From: Bacteroidota bacterium
GTDB taxonomy: Bacteria > Bacteroidota > Bacteroidia > AKYH767-A > OLB10
Direction: 5' to 3'
NCBI GenBank assembly: GCA_016709725.1
Contig: JADJMG010000006.1
Location: 186,001-250,000, forward strand
DNA: 64,000 nt
Part shown: piece by piece, positions 1 through 9,838 of the stretch
Numbering within the stretch: the stretch's first letter is position 1
Layout of the letters: each line of letters begins with the position of its first letter
Notes under the pieces: generated by a model
What the model was told of the DNA's origin: nothing
Database searches by the model: none
Seen by the model: the letters and a program-made list of their open reading frames with translations, nothing else
Translations under genes and position numbers: made by a program

Positions 1-831
1 CCTTTCGTTCTCGTCGGATTTATATTCCTCGCCCTCTTAAATTGGAGTATCGAAGCGCTTAAGTGGAAATGGGTAATTAAGAAAGTGCAAGATGTATCTT
101 TCTTAAGAAGTATAAGGGCTTTTTTTAATGGCGTCACCGTTAGTTTTTTTACACCTAATCGATCTGGTGAATTTGCGGGGCGTATCTTATATCTAAATCC
201 TGAAAATCGTATTCGTGGTGCGCTCTTGACATTTCTGAGTAGTTCTGCTCAGTTGTTGGTGACGTTGCAACTAGGCTTGCTGTCGTTAATTTATTTTCTA
301 CCCGATTTCATCGAATTTTCGCATTGGGAAATTCAAGTGTTTAGATTGGTGCTTTTCTTGATTGCACTTGGCGTTACAGGCGCGTGGTTGCATTTGCCGG
401 TTGTGGTGAGATGGGTGGATAAGCTCAAAATTAAATCTTCGTGGAAGGAGAAAATGCATATTTGGGAACGATGTTCTCGAGCTGATTTTTTTGTGTTGTG
501 GTGTTTATCCTTACTTCGCTATTCGGTTTTTACATTTCAACAATTACTATTATTTGCGATCATTATGCCCGCCGTTTCTTTTCCTTTAATGATGGGATTG
601 TCTGCTCTTTCGTTTTTTCTGATTACGATTATTCCGAGCATCGCCTTAGGCGAATTAGGCGTGCGTGGAGGAGTGAATATCGCTGTCTTTGGTTATGCCG
701 GATGGATGAGTTCTGATGTGTTGATGGTGACTTTTGCTTTATGGTTTGTAAACTTGGTCATTCCTGCTTTGCTTGGCGCTTGCTCTATTTTATTTTTAAA
801 GTTTAAAGGAACCACTGAGATAGACGAATGA
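1..831 (+). CDS. Flippase-like integral membrane protein (lysylphosphatidylglycerol synthase TM / UPF0104 family), 5' end missing
   Basis: The frame is open from base 1, so the window edge cuts the N-terminus; the GTG at 85 is only an internal codon. The visible 276 residues form a polytopic membrane protein with about six hydrophobic segments. An early stretch (NWSIEALKWKW) is followed by a segment ending in a TPNRSGEFAGR motif, and a later stretch has IALGELGVRGG. These Gly/Glu-rich loops are typical of the UPF0104 / AglD-like family. Members are thought to move or modify lipids in the inner membrane. The stop codon overlaps the next start by 4 bp (ATGA), so it is probably translated together with the following glycosyltransferase gene, which suggests a shared role in a lipid-linked sugar pathway. 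The family call is fairly firm; the substrate is unknown. Confidence 0.75.
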   Translation, partial: PFVLVGFIFLALLNWSIEALKWKWVIKKVQDVSFLRSIRAFFNGVTVSFFTPNRSGEFAGRILYLNPENRIRGALLTFLSSSAQLLVTLQLGLLSLIYFLPDFIEFSHWEIQVFRLVLFLIALGVTGAWLHLPVVVRWVDKLKIKSSWKEKMHIWERCSRADFFVLWCLSLLRYSVFTFQQLLLFAIIMPAVSFPLMMGLSALSFFLITIIPSIALGELGVRGGVNIAVFGYAGWMSSDVLMVTFALWFVNLVIPALLGACSILFLKFKGTTEIDE

Positions 832-1940
832 TTGTTATCCTCCTAAATACCGTCTATCTTTTGTTGCTATTATGGTATCGTCAACATTGGCAAATGGCTC
901 GCACCTTTTTTTCTGAGTCTTTGCAAAAAGATGAATTGCCAAGTGTATCTGTAATTGTTCCTGTAAGAAATGAGGCGAAGAATTTGGTTGTGTTTTTAAA
1001 TCAACTATCAAAACAAAATTATCCGAAAGAAAAAGTAGAATGGATTTTTGTGAACGATCAAAGTGAAGATGATTCCTTGGAAATATTGAATTCCTTTACA
1101 TTCACATCCAAAGTAGTTCTTTCATTGCAACCTTCAGAAGGAAAAGGGAAAAAATTCGCTTTGAAGAAAGGGATTGAACATGCAAAAGGAAGCTGGATAA
1201 TAACCACGGATGCCGATTGTACTTTTAATGAGCATTGGATTCTTTCACTGATCGAGACTGGAGTGGATAAAAATGCGGACATGGTTTGTGGAACGGTGCA
1301 AGTGAACACTGATAATTCTTTCATGCAAAATTTTCAAGCCATGGAAACTGGAATTTTGCAACTTTCCGGAATTGGTTCTTTGTATGCAGGATATCCCTTA
1401 TTAAACACAGGAGCAAGTTTGGCTTTTAAAAAGGAAGCTTGGTTAAAAGTGCAAGGATATGTTTCGAATGAACATATTGCTTCAGGTGACGATACTTTCT
1501 TAATGTTGTCCATGCATCAGCAAAACGAGTTGAAAGTAATTGGCTGTCCAGCAAACAATGCCAATGTATCAACACATGCTGTGAATTCATGGCAAGAGAT
1601 TATTGAACAACGCTTACGTTGGAATGGAAAAGTAAAATATTATCGTTTAGGATATATTCATGTTGTTGGTAGTATTGTTTTTTTATCGGCTTTATCGTGG
1701 GTGTTTTTACTTTTCGCAAGGTGTTGGAATGGGTATTCTACTGAATTATTATTTCTTGTTTTTGCAATGAGACTAACAGCAGAATTTACGCTGTTGAAAG
1801 AGTGGCAATCGTTCACCGAAAAAAAGTTTTCATGGATTCATATCCTTTTGATGTCGTTCTTTTATCCCTTATTTACCGTTTTTTCAATGGTTTTCAGACC
1901 TTTTATGAAGAACAGCTGGAAGGGAAGAAGTTGTGAATAA
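828..1940 (+). CDS. Membrane-bound family 2 glycosyltransferase
   Basis: This 370-residue protein has an N-terminal membrane anchor (about 1-16), a GT-A catalytic domain and two or three C-terminal membrane helices (about 275-365). Visible GT2 motifs are VSVIVPVRNE (40-49), the VNDQSEDDS nucleotide-binding loop (75-83), the metal-binding DAD at 128-130, GDD at 220-222 and the QRLRW (Q/RxxRW) box at 261-265 seen in processive synthases and related enzymes. It would transfer a sugar from a nucleotide donor at the cytoplasmic face of the membrane. The acceptor cannot be told from sequence. It is coupled by a 4-bp overlap to the upstream flippase-like gene. Confidence 0.85.
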   Translation: MIVILLNTVYLLLLLWYRQHWQMARTFFSESLQKDELPSVSVIVPVRNEAKNLVVFLNQLSKQNYPKEKVEWIFVNDQSEDDSLEILNSFTFTSKVVLSLQPSEGKGKKFALKKGIEHAKGSWIITTDADCTFNEHWILSLIETGVDKNADMVCGTVQVNTDNSFMQNFQAMETGILQLSGIGSLYAGYPLLNTGASLAFKKEAWLKVQGYVSNEHIASGDDTFLMLSMHQQNELKVIGCPANNANVSTHAVNSWQEIIEQRLRWNGKVKYYRLGYIHVVGSIVFLSALSWVFLLFARCWNGYSTELLFLVFAMRLTAEFTLLKEWQSFTEKKFSWIHILLMSFFYPLFTVFSMVFRPFMKNSWKGRSCE

Positions 1941-2003
1941 TTAGTTCTTAGCCTCGAAAGTAAATTCAGTTATTTCTTTTACTTTGCAATAGATTAGATT
2001 ACT

Positions 2004-3587
2004 ATGAAAAAGTTTATCTCTCTCTTCATGATGTTGCTCTCCTTTTCAACAGGATTTGCACAGAAAAAACAGCCCGCTATAAAGGCGTATTCTAGCGATG
2101 AATTTAAACTAGCAAAAAAAGATGCTGAAGCATACTATAAAGAATTAAATTATTCAGCTGCTTTAAAAATTTATGAGCGACTCTTGGTGAACGAACCCAA
2201 TAGCAGTGATTTTAATTATAAATTGGGTATGTGTTACATCAACACCAACGTAGCAAAACACAAGGCTATTCCATATTTGGAATTTGCTGCAAATGCGAAT
2301 ACAAAGGATAAGCCAAAGGACGTTACTTTTGATTTAGGAAAGGGTTATCTCTATGCTGGTCTCTATGACAAAGCCATTGAAACCTTGGAAGCATTTCGTT
2401 TGGAAAAAGGCGGATCAGTAGATTCGAAGTTGAAATATAATCAGTGGGTAGAGTGGTGTCATGCAGCGAAAAAATTGTCGAGCGCGCCTGTCACTTGCAC
2501 TTTTGAAAATTTAGGTAAATCAGTGAATTCAAATCAAGCGGATTATCGTCCCATCATTGGAGCTGCTGATACCATTGTTTATTTTTGTTCAAAAAGAAAA
2601 GGTACGGTTGGCGGACTCACGGATGATTTTGGTGAATCACCTTCGGATGTTTATTTTTTTATGAATGGCGATTCAGCAATTTCAAAAGCAAAGAATGCAG
2701 GTATTAATTTGAATACTGAGTTTTATGAGGAAACTATGTATTTGAATATGGGTGGAGATGTGATGTTGATTTATAGAGAAGGTCCAGAGTCGAATGGAGA
2801 TATTTATATGGCAAGCATGAAAGGGAAGTCGTGGGATAAACCGATATTGCTCTCGAGCGATTTTCAAACAAAAGTGTTAGAAACGGGTGCATCCCTGTCA
2901 CCCGATGGATTGACTCTTTATTTTTCAGCCGAAGCAGTGGATGGTAAAACAGGAAAGGATATATGGATTTGCACACGATCAAATTCCACCAATTGGTCTA
3001 AACCAGAAAAATTGCAAGGACCCATCAACACGGACGGCGATGAAGACAATCCATTAATGTGGGTAGATGGAAAGACGCTTTTTTTCAGTTCTACCATGCA
3101 TGGAAGTATGGGTGGATTAGATCTTTTTAAAGCATACCGAACAAGTCCAAGTGAAGGCTTTGGTGCTCCCGAAAATTTGGGTTATCCATTCAACAGTGTT
3201 TACGACGATTATAATATTGCACTTTCTTGTGATGGTAAAAACGGTTTTATTGCATCGGTTCGTGAAGGAGGGTTGGGTGATTATGACATTTACAAATTTG
3301 CTTTTGATAAACCCATTGTAAATACTCCAATGTGTTGGTTAAAAGGAAAAGGCATTACGAGTATTGGTACAGCAGCAAAGGGTGCCTTGGTTTTCGTTAC
3401 TGAAGCCACTACAGGCGCTGCAGTTGCCGAAATTGAAGCGAATGAAGCAACAGGTCGTTTTGATGTTGCATTGGCTCCTGGCGATTATAAAATCCTATTG
3501 AAGCATCCAAAGGCGGGTCGAGTAGAGTCAAGTATAAAAGTTGAGGCTGGACAAAGTCGTCTCGATCTCGATTTAGTATTCCCATAA
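2004..3587 (+). CDS. Secreted TPR / PD40 beta-propeller protein (no OmpA domain)
   Basis: A 527-residue exported protein. Residues 1-19 are a signal peptide ending in GFAQ. Residues about 30-150 contain TPR-like helices (KDAEAYYKELNYSAALKIYE and following). Residues about 170-430 hold PD40 (WD40-like) repeats such as GASLSPDGLTLYFSA and DGKTLFFSSTMHG. The last 90 residues form a carboxypeptidase-regulatory-like beta domain. In Bacteroidota this order usually ends in an OmpA peptidoglycan-binding domain, as in PorE-type T9SS proteins and many periplasmic scaffolds; here that domain is absent. It is likely an envelope scaffold, but I do not assign it to the T9SS core. Confidence 0.7.
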   Translation: MKKFISLFMMLLSFSTGFAQKKQPAIKAYSSDEFKLAKKDAEAYYKELNYSAALKIYERLLVNEPNSSDFNYKLGMCYINTNVAKHKAIPYLEFAANANTKDKPKDVTFDLGKGYLYAGLYDKAIETLEAFRLEKGGSVDSKLKYNQWVEWCHAAKKLSSAPVTCTFENLGKSVNSNQADYRPIIGAADTIVYFCSKRKGTVGGLTDDFGESPSDVYFFMNGDSAISKAKNAGINLNTEFYEETMYLNMGGDVMLIYREGPESNGDIYMASMKGKSWDKPILLSSDFQTKVLETGASLSPDGLTLYFSAEAVDGKTGKDIWICTRSNSTNWSKPEKLQGPINTDGDEDNPLMWVDGKTLFFSSTMHGSMGGLDLFKAYRTSPSEGFGAPENLGYPFNSVYDDYNIALSCDGKNGFIASVREGGLGDYDIYKFAFDKPIVNTPMCWLKGKGITSIGTAAKGALVFVTEATTGAAVAEIEANEATGRFDVALAPGDYKILLKHPKAGRVESSIKVEAGQSRLDLDLVFP

Positions 3588-3608
3588 ATTAATTTAAAAT
3601 ATTCAAAG

Positions 3609-4376
3609 ATGATTACCCTACACAAACCATTGGCTTTTTTTGATTTGGAAACAACGGGCGTTACCGTAGGTGCAGATCGAATTGTTGAAATTAGTATTCT
3701 TAAATTAATGCCCGATGGATCACGTCCAATTTATACCCGACGTATCAATCCAGAAATGCCAATCCCCATTGGTGCATCTAAAGTGCATGGTATTTACGAT
3801 GCAGACATCGCCAACGAACCAAATTTTCTAACACTCGCACCCGAGATCAATGCGTTTATTGGCAATGCCGATTTAGCAGGATACAATTCCAATAAGTTTG
3901 ATATTCCCATGTTGGTCGATGAGTTTCTTCGTGTCGATTATCATTTCGAAATGAAAGGAAGACGTATGATTGACGTACAAAATATTTTTCATAAGATGGA
4001 GCAACGCACACTAGCTGCTGCGTACAAATTTTATTGCAATAAACAAATTGAAAACGCACATAGTGCTGAAGCGGATATCATCACCACCTACGAAGTATTT
4101 GTAGCGCAACTGGAACGTTATCCCGAACTCAATACCGACATCGATACCTTGCATCAGTTCACCAGCATGAACAAAAATGTGGACTTAGCCGGACGCATTA
4201 TTTTCAATGAAAAGAATGAAGAAGTATTTAACTTCGGCAAACACAAAGGTCGCACGGTAAAAGATGTTTTCGAAAAAGAATCCAGTTATTACGATTGGAT
4301 GCTCAAAGGTGATTTCCCTGCCGAAACAAAGCAGGTTTTGACTGCACTTCGGTTGAGAGGGATGTCGTCGAAATAG
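3609..4376 (+). CDS. DEDDh 3'-5' exonuclease (DNA polymerase III epsilon-like) with C-terminal DUF3820-like domain
   Basis: This 255-residue protein has an N-terminal RNase T / DnaQ-fold exonuclease domain. The four acidic residues and histidine of the DEDDh class are visible: D12 and E14 in FFDLETTG, D98 in SNKFDIPML, and H151 with D156 in AHSAEAD. The C-terminal 65 residues (FGKHKGRTVKDV, YYDWMLKGDF) resemble the small DUF3820-type domain often attached to exonuclease X-like proteins. It should degrade single-stranded DNA or RNA 3' to 5', either in proofreading or repair. It starts 21 bp after the preceding gene and may be cotranscribed with it. Confidence 0.85.
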   Translation: MITLHKPLAFFDLETTGVTVGADRIVEISILKLMPDGSRPIYTRRINPEMPIPIGASKVHGIYDADIANEPNFLTLAPEINAFIGNADLAGYNSNKFDIPMLVDEFLRVDYHFEMKGRRMIDVQNIFHKMEQRTLAAAYKFYCNKQIENAHSAEADIITTYEVFVAQLERYPELNTDIDTLHQFTSMNKNVDLAGRIIFNEKNEEVFNFGKHKGRTVKDVFEKESSYYDWMLKGDFPAETKQVLTALRLRGMSSK

Positions 4377-4406
4377 CTTCTGGCTTCTAGCTTCAGGCTT
4401 CAAGTG

Positions 4407-4453
4407 TCGAGCATCGAGTATCGAGCATCGAGTATCGAGTTTCGAGTATCGAC
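4407..4453. repeat. Heptanucleotide tandem repeat, unit TCGAG(C/T)A
   Basis: Six consecutive 7-bp units can be read from 4407: TCGAGCA, TCGAGTA, TCGAGCA, TCGAGTA, TCGAGTT, TCGAGTA, then a degenerate TCGACAC. A second imperfect array of GGCTTCT/AGCTTCA-like units lies just before it (about 4380-4402). Both lie in the gap between the exonuclease gene and the promoter of the next gene. Confidence 0.9.
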
Positions 4454-4493
4454 ACACAAAATCCGCTCATTCACCAAATTTTCTCCTATTATA

Positions 4494-4523
4494 TTGGTTT
4501 TCCGCCAAATTTCCTTACTTTTA
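4494..4523 (+). promoter_or_regulatory. Predicted Bacteroidota-type promoter for the LRR-like T9SS gene
   Basis: A TTG (4494-4496) is followed after 19 bp by TACTTTTA (4516-4523), a 7 of 8 match to the Bacteroidota -7 consensus TAnnTTTG. The start codon lies 26 bp further on. Prediction from sequence pattern only. Confidence 0.5.
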
Positions 4524-4548
4524 ATCTCCTAACCTCAATCTAACCTTT

Positions 4549-6924
4549 ATGGCCTTTCGTAAAAGAATTCTTCTTGCTATGCTATTTTCTTTTTGTTTTA
4601 ATTTTTCAAAGGCGCAGTTCGTAACAATTCCGGATACTAATTTTGTGAACTGGTTAAATAATAATGGATATTCATCTTGTATGAATGGGAATCAACTTAA
4701 TTCTTCTTGCCCAACAGTTCAAACCACCACTGGTTTGGATTGTTCAAATTCATTGATTTCTGATTTAACTGGTATTCATGCGTTCACCAATTTAACATTT
4801 TTAAATTTAGCGTTTAGTTCATGCAGTAATGAAGGTAATTTACCTGCCTCTTTAATTACTTTAGGAATTTATGGTTGTTATTTTACTTATTTAAATTCAT
4901 TGCCACCAAATTTAGAACTTCTTGATTGTGGAAGTAATTACTTAACTCAATTGCCACCTTTGCCTGCTACTCTGAATACACTTTATTGTGAAGGTAATTT
5001 ATTGACAACATTGCCAGCATTACCCAATTCTTTGGGAGCTTTATTTTGTAATAATAATTCACTGACTTCCTTGCCTTCTTTACCTAATTCTTTAGGGGTT
5101 TTAGTTTGTAGGGATAATTTTATTACCTCTTTGCCTAATATACCTAATTCTTTATTTAGTATAGATTGTTCGGATAATGCTCTGACCTTCTTGCCCACAT
5201 TTTTGGGAAATTTATCTTATTTAAATTGTTCAGAAAATGATTTAATTTATATGCCTTTTTTACCAAATACTTTAATTCAAATTGACTGCTCTTCAAATCA
5301 ATTACTTTATTTAAATAATTTACCTGATACTATTGGTACTCTTAGTATCAATAATAATCCAGGTCTAAAATGTTTACCATCAACTAACAGAATAGTTAAT
5401 TTGAATTGGGCAAATACAGGAATTACTTGCTTGCCAGATAGTATTTCAATAGTCAATTCAACACCTTCAGTTCAAAATCTTCCACTATGTAATTGGAATA
5501 ATGTAAATAATTGTGAAATTGGTAAAACAATTGAAGGATCAATTTTTAAAGATGATAATATGAATTGTAGTTTAGATACATTGGAAATAAAGTATCCCTC
5601 GATTAAAGTAAATTTAAAGAAAAATGGAACTTTGATTCAACAAACTTATACGAATCAACAAGGAGTTTTTTCTTTCGGAACGGATGGCGGAACTTTTGAA
5701 ATTGCACCTGATACTACGTCTCCATTTTATCTAGTTAATTGCCCTGTAGTTCCCAATTATACGGTAACGATTGATTCATTAAATCCTTTGGAAAGCAATA
5801 AGGATTTTTCTATAAATTGTAAGTTGGGGTTTGATTTAGCTGCAACTCCAGTTGTAAGCGATTCAGGGGTGTTTCGACCTGGAGGTTTCGCTCGAGTAAG
5901 AGCCATTGCAGGTGCTAATAATTTAATAGCGAGTTTGAACTGTGCTGTTGGAGTAAGCGGAATGGTAAAGGTGTTACTTCAGGGTCCCATAAGTTTTATA
6001 TCAGCTAGCCCAAGTGCAATTATTCCAACTATTTCTGGTGATACACTTTTATATAGTATAACAGATTTCGCAACAGTTAATGCCGCTACGTCTTTTTGTT
6101 TTGTTGTTCAAGTTGATACTGCTGCAACGGCTAATCAACAAGTTTGTATGAGTGTTTTGATAGATTCAATAATTGGTGATTTGAATTTTTCAAATAACAA
6201 TCTTACATATTGTTTTGCTATTGTTAATAGTTATGATCCTAATGATAAGATGGTTTTTCCTTTTGGGCCAATTGATTCTACTCAGTATTGGTTAACTTAT
6301 ACTATCCGCTTTCAGAATACCGGTAACGCCCCAGCGCAACATATTTATATATTGGATACACTTGATCAGAACATCATCAAAAGTTCGTTCGAGCTTTTGG
6401 CTTATAGTCACGAGCCACAAATGCAAATTGTAGGAAAGCGTGTTCGTTTTAATTTTCCCAATATTAATTTGCCCGACAGCGTTAACAACGAACCTGAAAG
6501 TCATGGATTTGTTCAGTATCGAGTTAAGCGAAAAAATAATCTTCCCATCGGTACACAAATTCACAACACTGCCTATATTTATTTTGATTTTAATCCGCCT
6601 GTGCAAACGAATACTACTTTAAATGAAATTACAGTAACTTCTGGTGTTGGAGTAGGTGAGAACCAAAATCCAATTTCATTTTCCATCTTCCCAAATCCTA
6701 TATCGAGCGGACAAATACTCAACTTCTATTTCAATTCATCTGAAAAGAAGAAAGCGGAATTGAGTGTGTATGATCTCAGTGGAAGAAAATTGTTTGCTCA
6801 GTTTGTGAATGCCTCTGAACAATCTCAATTAGTAACATTGCCTAGTTTTTCTCCTGGAGTTTATTTGATGGTTTTAAATGATGGTAAATATCAAGCACAG
6901 CAAAAATTGGTAGTGTTAAAATAG
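4549..6924 (+). CDS. Large secreted T9SS cargo protein with leucine-rich-like repeats and C-terminal sorting domain
   Basis: A 791-residue extracellular protein. The signal peptide ends near residue 23 (SKAQF). Residues about 60-320 carry irregular leucine-rich repeats of about 20-21 residues in which LPxLPxSL alternates with a short LxCxxNxLTxLP strand. Residues about 325-400 look like an SdrD B-type (Cna-B-like) beta domain. Two Ig-like beta domains follow; the second (about 560-700, with YDPNDKMVFP, FQNTGNAPA and YIYFDFNPP) is a module common before T9SS domains. The last 75 residues (SIFPNPISSGQ to LVVLK) are a type A sorting domain, so it should pass the outer membrane by T9SS and be anchored or released. 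Its ligand is unknown. Confidence 0.85.
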   Translation: MAFRKRILLAMLFSFCFNFSKAQFVTIPDTNFVNWLNNNGYSSCMNGNQLNSSCPTVQTTTGLDCSNSLISDLTGIHAFTNLTFLNLAFSSCSNEGNLPASLITLGIYGCYFTYLNSLPPNLELLDCGSNYLTQLPPLPATLNTLYCEGNLLTTLPALPNSLGALFCNNNSLTSLPSLPNSLGVLVCRDNFITSLPNIPNSLFSIDCSDNALTFLPTFLGNLSYLNCSENDLIYMPFLPNTLIQIDCSSNQLLYLNNLPDTIGTLSINNNPGLKCLPSTNRIVNLNWANTGITCLPDSISIVNSTPSVQNLPLCNWNNVNNCEIGKTIEGSIFKDDNMNCSLDTLEIKYPSIKVNLKKNGTLIQQTYTNQQGVFSFGTDGGTFEIAPDTTSPFYLVNCPVVPNYTVTIDSLNPLESNKDFSINCKLGFDLAATPVVSDSGVFRPGGFARVRAIAGANNLIASLNCAVGVSGMVKVLLQGPISFISASPSAIIPTISGDTLLYSITDFATVNAATSFCFVVQVDTAATANQQVCMSVLIDSIIGDLNFSNNNLTYCFAIVNSYDPNDKMVFPFGPIDSTQYWLTYTIRFQNTGNAPAQHIYILDTLDQNIIKSSFELLAYSHEPQMQIVGKRVRFNFPNINLPDSVNNEPESHGFVQYRVKRKNNLPIGTQIHNTAYIYFDFNPPVQTNTTLNEITVTSGVGVGENQNPISFSIFPNPISSGQILNFYFNSSEKKKAELSVYDLSGRKLFAQFVNASEQSQLVTLPSFSPGVYLMVLNDGKYQAQQKLVVLK

Positions 6925-7267
6925 CATTGATCGTATAAATTTCAATATCAATAATGTTTTTTATGCCCTGCCTTCACTAACCGCGTGCGCTAAAGCTCTA
7001 GCGGTGGCGCAAGTTCCTTGTTTCGCCATAGCTAGGCAAGTCGGCAGGCAGGCGCAGATCCGATAGCTATCGGATTGCGTTGATTTGTTATGATTTATTA
7101 TGATTCTTTTGAGAATGAAATCTTCTTGTGTCTTTGCGCCTCATCTAGAAAATTGAGTGAAGCGCAGCCTTAGCGCCTTTGCGTCTTTGCGAGAAAATTT
7201 TGCAAAGCGTAGCCTCAGCGAGAAAAAGGAGTTGATCCGAAGTATATATTTAATTAACTCGAAAGTT
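6925..7267. repeat. Intergenic repeat region: GCGCCTTTGCG family and an 18-bp palindrome
   Basis: No gene is supported here. The stretch holds GGCAGGCAGGCGC (about 7043-7055), a perfect 18-bp palindrome ATCCGATAGCTATCGGAT at 7058-7075, and a copy of the dispersed repeat CTTAGCGCCTTTGCG followed by TCTTTGCGAGAAAA (about 7168-7197). Related copies occur near 15.8, 20.4 and 24.4 kb. Confidence 0.8.
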
Positions 7268-9096
7268 CTATTGTCGACCGAGTAAAAAAACATTCCCCAT
7301 CACCAACTTCAAATCATTATATAACTTGAAATCTTTTGCGTAAAGCGCATTCAATCTTTCTCTCGTTGCTGCGTCATCTGTATTTTTCTTGGCTAACATC
7401 GCCGGAGAAAGCACCCGATTTTTAATCCTTTAAATATTTTATCTTTTTTTGGATCTCTTCCAACCCATGAAATTTTTCCGGAAAGAACGCGAAAGATGTT
7501 TTTGAAGAAGGAAAGTTTTTTTTCATGAATGGAATTGCTGCCAATGATGAATAAGCTTTCGGGTGGTGCAATTTTTATTTCGATTTCATCTTTTCCAATG
7601 CGCAGCATTTGCCCAATGATATCGGCTGAGGTGTGATTCTTTCCACAGAATATAATTTCATTGATTTCATAAATGGAAATTAAATCTGTCAACTCTTCTG
7701 GATGCCCTAAATAATGTGAATGGATTGGATTCTCTTTTTCTGAACTGCTTTTTTCGGCAACGTAACCAATGAAATTAGTTTTGCTTCCACTGAGCATGAT
7801 CAACGATAACACCCGCTGACTTTCATCCGCATCGCCAACTATGAGGAGTCTTTTCTTGATGCTATCTGAAAAACGATATTTCTTGATTCCACTTACATGT
7901 AATAGTAATCGAGTAGCCGCAATGGATAAACTTGCCCAAGCCGTTCCGAAAAGAATTAATGCGCGCGAGAATCTTAAATCTTCAGGGAGCAAGGCATAGC
8001 CTACAAGTATTACAACAGTGCCCATTAACATCCCACGTATCATTCGAGAAATGCGAATCGGTGTGTCGTACCCACCATTTAGATAAGCGCTGAGGATCCA
8101 TACACCAATGTATATAGGCACCACAACTTCCATAAAGAAGGGCGGGTATTTTGCCACTTGTGCATTGATGGACCAATAATTTTTGATGGCAATCATTCCA
8201 CCATAAATGAAGAACCCATCTAACAAAGGCAACCAAACCCGTGAAAGAAAACGATGTGCAATGGAAATACCAGCTCTTAACCAAATTGCGATGTTAATAA
8301 GAAATGCAAATAATGCAGCACCCCCAGGAGCAAAATGTTTACGAGCAAAAATGACCATCGCTTTGTAAAAAACAAAAACATAATTCACGCTGCTTTTTTT
8401 AGTGCTCTCTCCTTTGTAATGAATGATGCGAGTATCAGCGAAGTAATAATTTTTATAACCAGCCTTGGTAATGCGGTAACTTAAATCAATGTCTTCGCCA
8501 TACATGAAAAAATCTTCGTCGAGTAATCCCGTTTTGTCAAGCGTCGCTTTACGCATTAACATAAAAGCACCCGACAATACATCCACTTCGTTCGTTTTGT
8601 TTTTATCTAAATATCCTAAATGATATTTTCCAAATGTTTTGGAAGTAGGGAAGAGGGTAGCAAATCCAAAAATTTTATAAAAAGCCACGGCTGGTGTTGG
8701 AAGTCCACGTTTTGATTCGGGTAAAAAATTTCCTTTGCCGTCAATCATCTGCACACCTAATCCGCCTGCCTCAGGATGCGCATCCATAAATGCGCATACT
8801 TTCTTCAACGTTTCTTCTTCTACTACCGTATCGGGATTTAAAAGTAAAATGTATTCACCACTTGCTCGACGAATTCCTTGGTTGTTTGCTTTTGAGAACC
8901 CAACATTGTCTAGGTTCGCAATAATTTTTACCTGCGGAAAAAGTTGAGCCACCATGTCTACACTTCCATCGCTCGAGTGATTGTCGACAACAAATATTTC
9001 CGCTTCCAAACCTTGCATAGCAGGCTGTAAACTTTGCAAACATTGTTGCAAGAAATATCTTACGTTGTAGTTGACAATTATGATACTGAGCTTCAT
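7268..9096 (-). CDS. GT2 glycosyltransferase fused to membrane and nucleotide-sugar-binding-like domains (frameshifted near the 3' end)
   Basis: Residues about 1-265 are a rhamnosyltransferase-like GT2 domain: SIIIVNYNV, VVDNHSSDGS, LLLNPDTVVE, SGAFMLMRK and MYGEDIDLSYR. Four or five membrane helices follow (about 265-390). Next comes a Rossmann-like domain (LLIVGDADESQRVL, about 418-520) like that in polyprenyl-phosphate sugar transferases, and a C-terminal tail with SGKISWVGRDP. The open frame stops at 7393, but reading one base over at a G3 run (7414-7416) continues as GVLSPAMLAKKN and on to a stop at 7268-7270. That tail fits the end of this family, so I take the gene to 7268. Relatives usually have another membrane segment before the SGKxSWVG motif, which seems absent here. 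It probably acts in surface polysaccharide assembly. Confidence 0.8.
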
Positions 9097-9113
9097 CGGC
9101 GATATAAGGCGGG

Positions 9114-9731
9114 TTACTTCACCAAATGATTTTCGTAGGGGATCCGATTGATAATGGAACGACCTAAGGTCACTTCATCGGCATATTCTAAAGCACCACC
9201 AATAGCAACACCGCGTGCAAGCGTACTAATTTTTATAGAATACGGTTTTAGTTTTTTGTATAAATAAAACAAAGTGGTGTCTCCTTCCATCGTTGTACTT
9301 AATGCAGAAATCACTTCGCCTACTTCGCCTTTTCCAATCTTCTCACATAAACTTTCAATGTTTAGTTGAGAAGGACCAATGCCATCCATCGGCGAAATTA
9401 ATCCACCCAACACATGATAATGTCCTTTATAAGTAGAAGTATTCTCAATAGCGATCACGTCGCGAATATCTTCCACCACACAAACGGTCTGTGCATCACG
9501 ATTGGGATCAGCACAAATGGCACAAAGGTTTTCAGCGGTGATATTATAACAGTTTTGGCAATAACGTAATTCTTTGCGTAATCGTATTAACACTTCTCCA
9601 AAATTATTTACATTCTCGGCAGATGTTTTTAAAAGGTGCAATACCATCCGCAGAGCACTTTTTTGACCAATACCCGGCAATTGGGCAAAGGCATCAATGG
9701 CTTCATCAAGGATTTTAGAGGGAATTTGCAA
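9114..9731 (-). CDS. recR: Recombination mediator RecR
   Basis: The 205-residue length and domain order match RecR. An N-terminal helix-hairpin-helix region (QLPGIGQKSALRM, about 18-30) is followed by a C4 zinc finger with Cys58, Cys61, Cys70 and Cys73, a Toprim domain starting at VCVVEDIRDVIAIE, and the conserved LARGVAIGGALEYADEVTLG near the C-terminus. RecR works with RecF and RecO to load RecA at gaps in single-stranded DNA. It lies upstream of the GT2 fusion gene on the same strand with a 17-bp gap. It appears intact. Confidence 0.96.
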   Translation of the reverse strand: MQIPSKILDEAIDAFAQLPGIGQKSALRMVLHLLKTSAENVNNFGEVLIRLRKELRYCQNCYNITAENLCAICADPNRDAQTVCVVEDIRDVIAIENTSTYKGHYHVLGGLISPMDGIGPSQLNIESLCEKIGKGEVGEVISALSTTMEGDTTLFYLYKKLKPYSIKISTLARGVAIGGALEYADEVTLGRSIINRIPYENHLVK

Positions 9732-9838
9732 GGGATCTTATTTTGTACAAATTTATGAATAGTACTTGTTCAAAAAAATTGATTTGGGCTTTAATATGCA
9801 CCGATTAACGAATTTACTTTGCACAGAACTAAAAGAAT

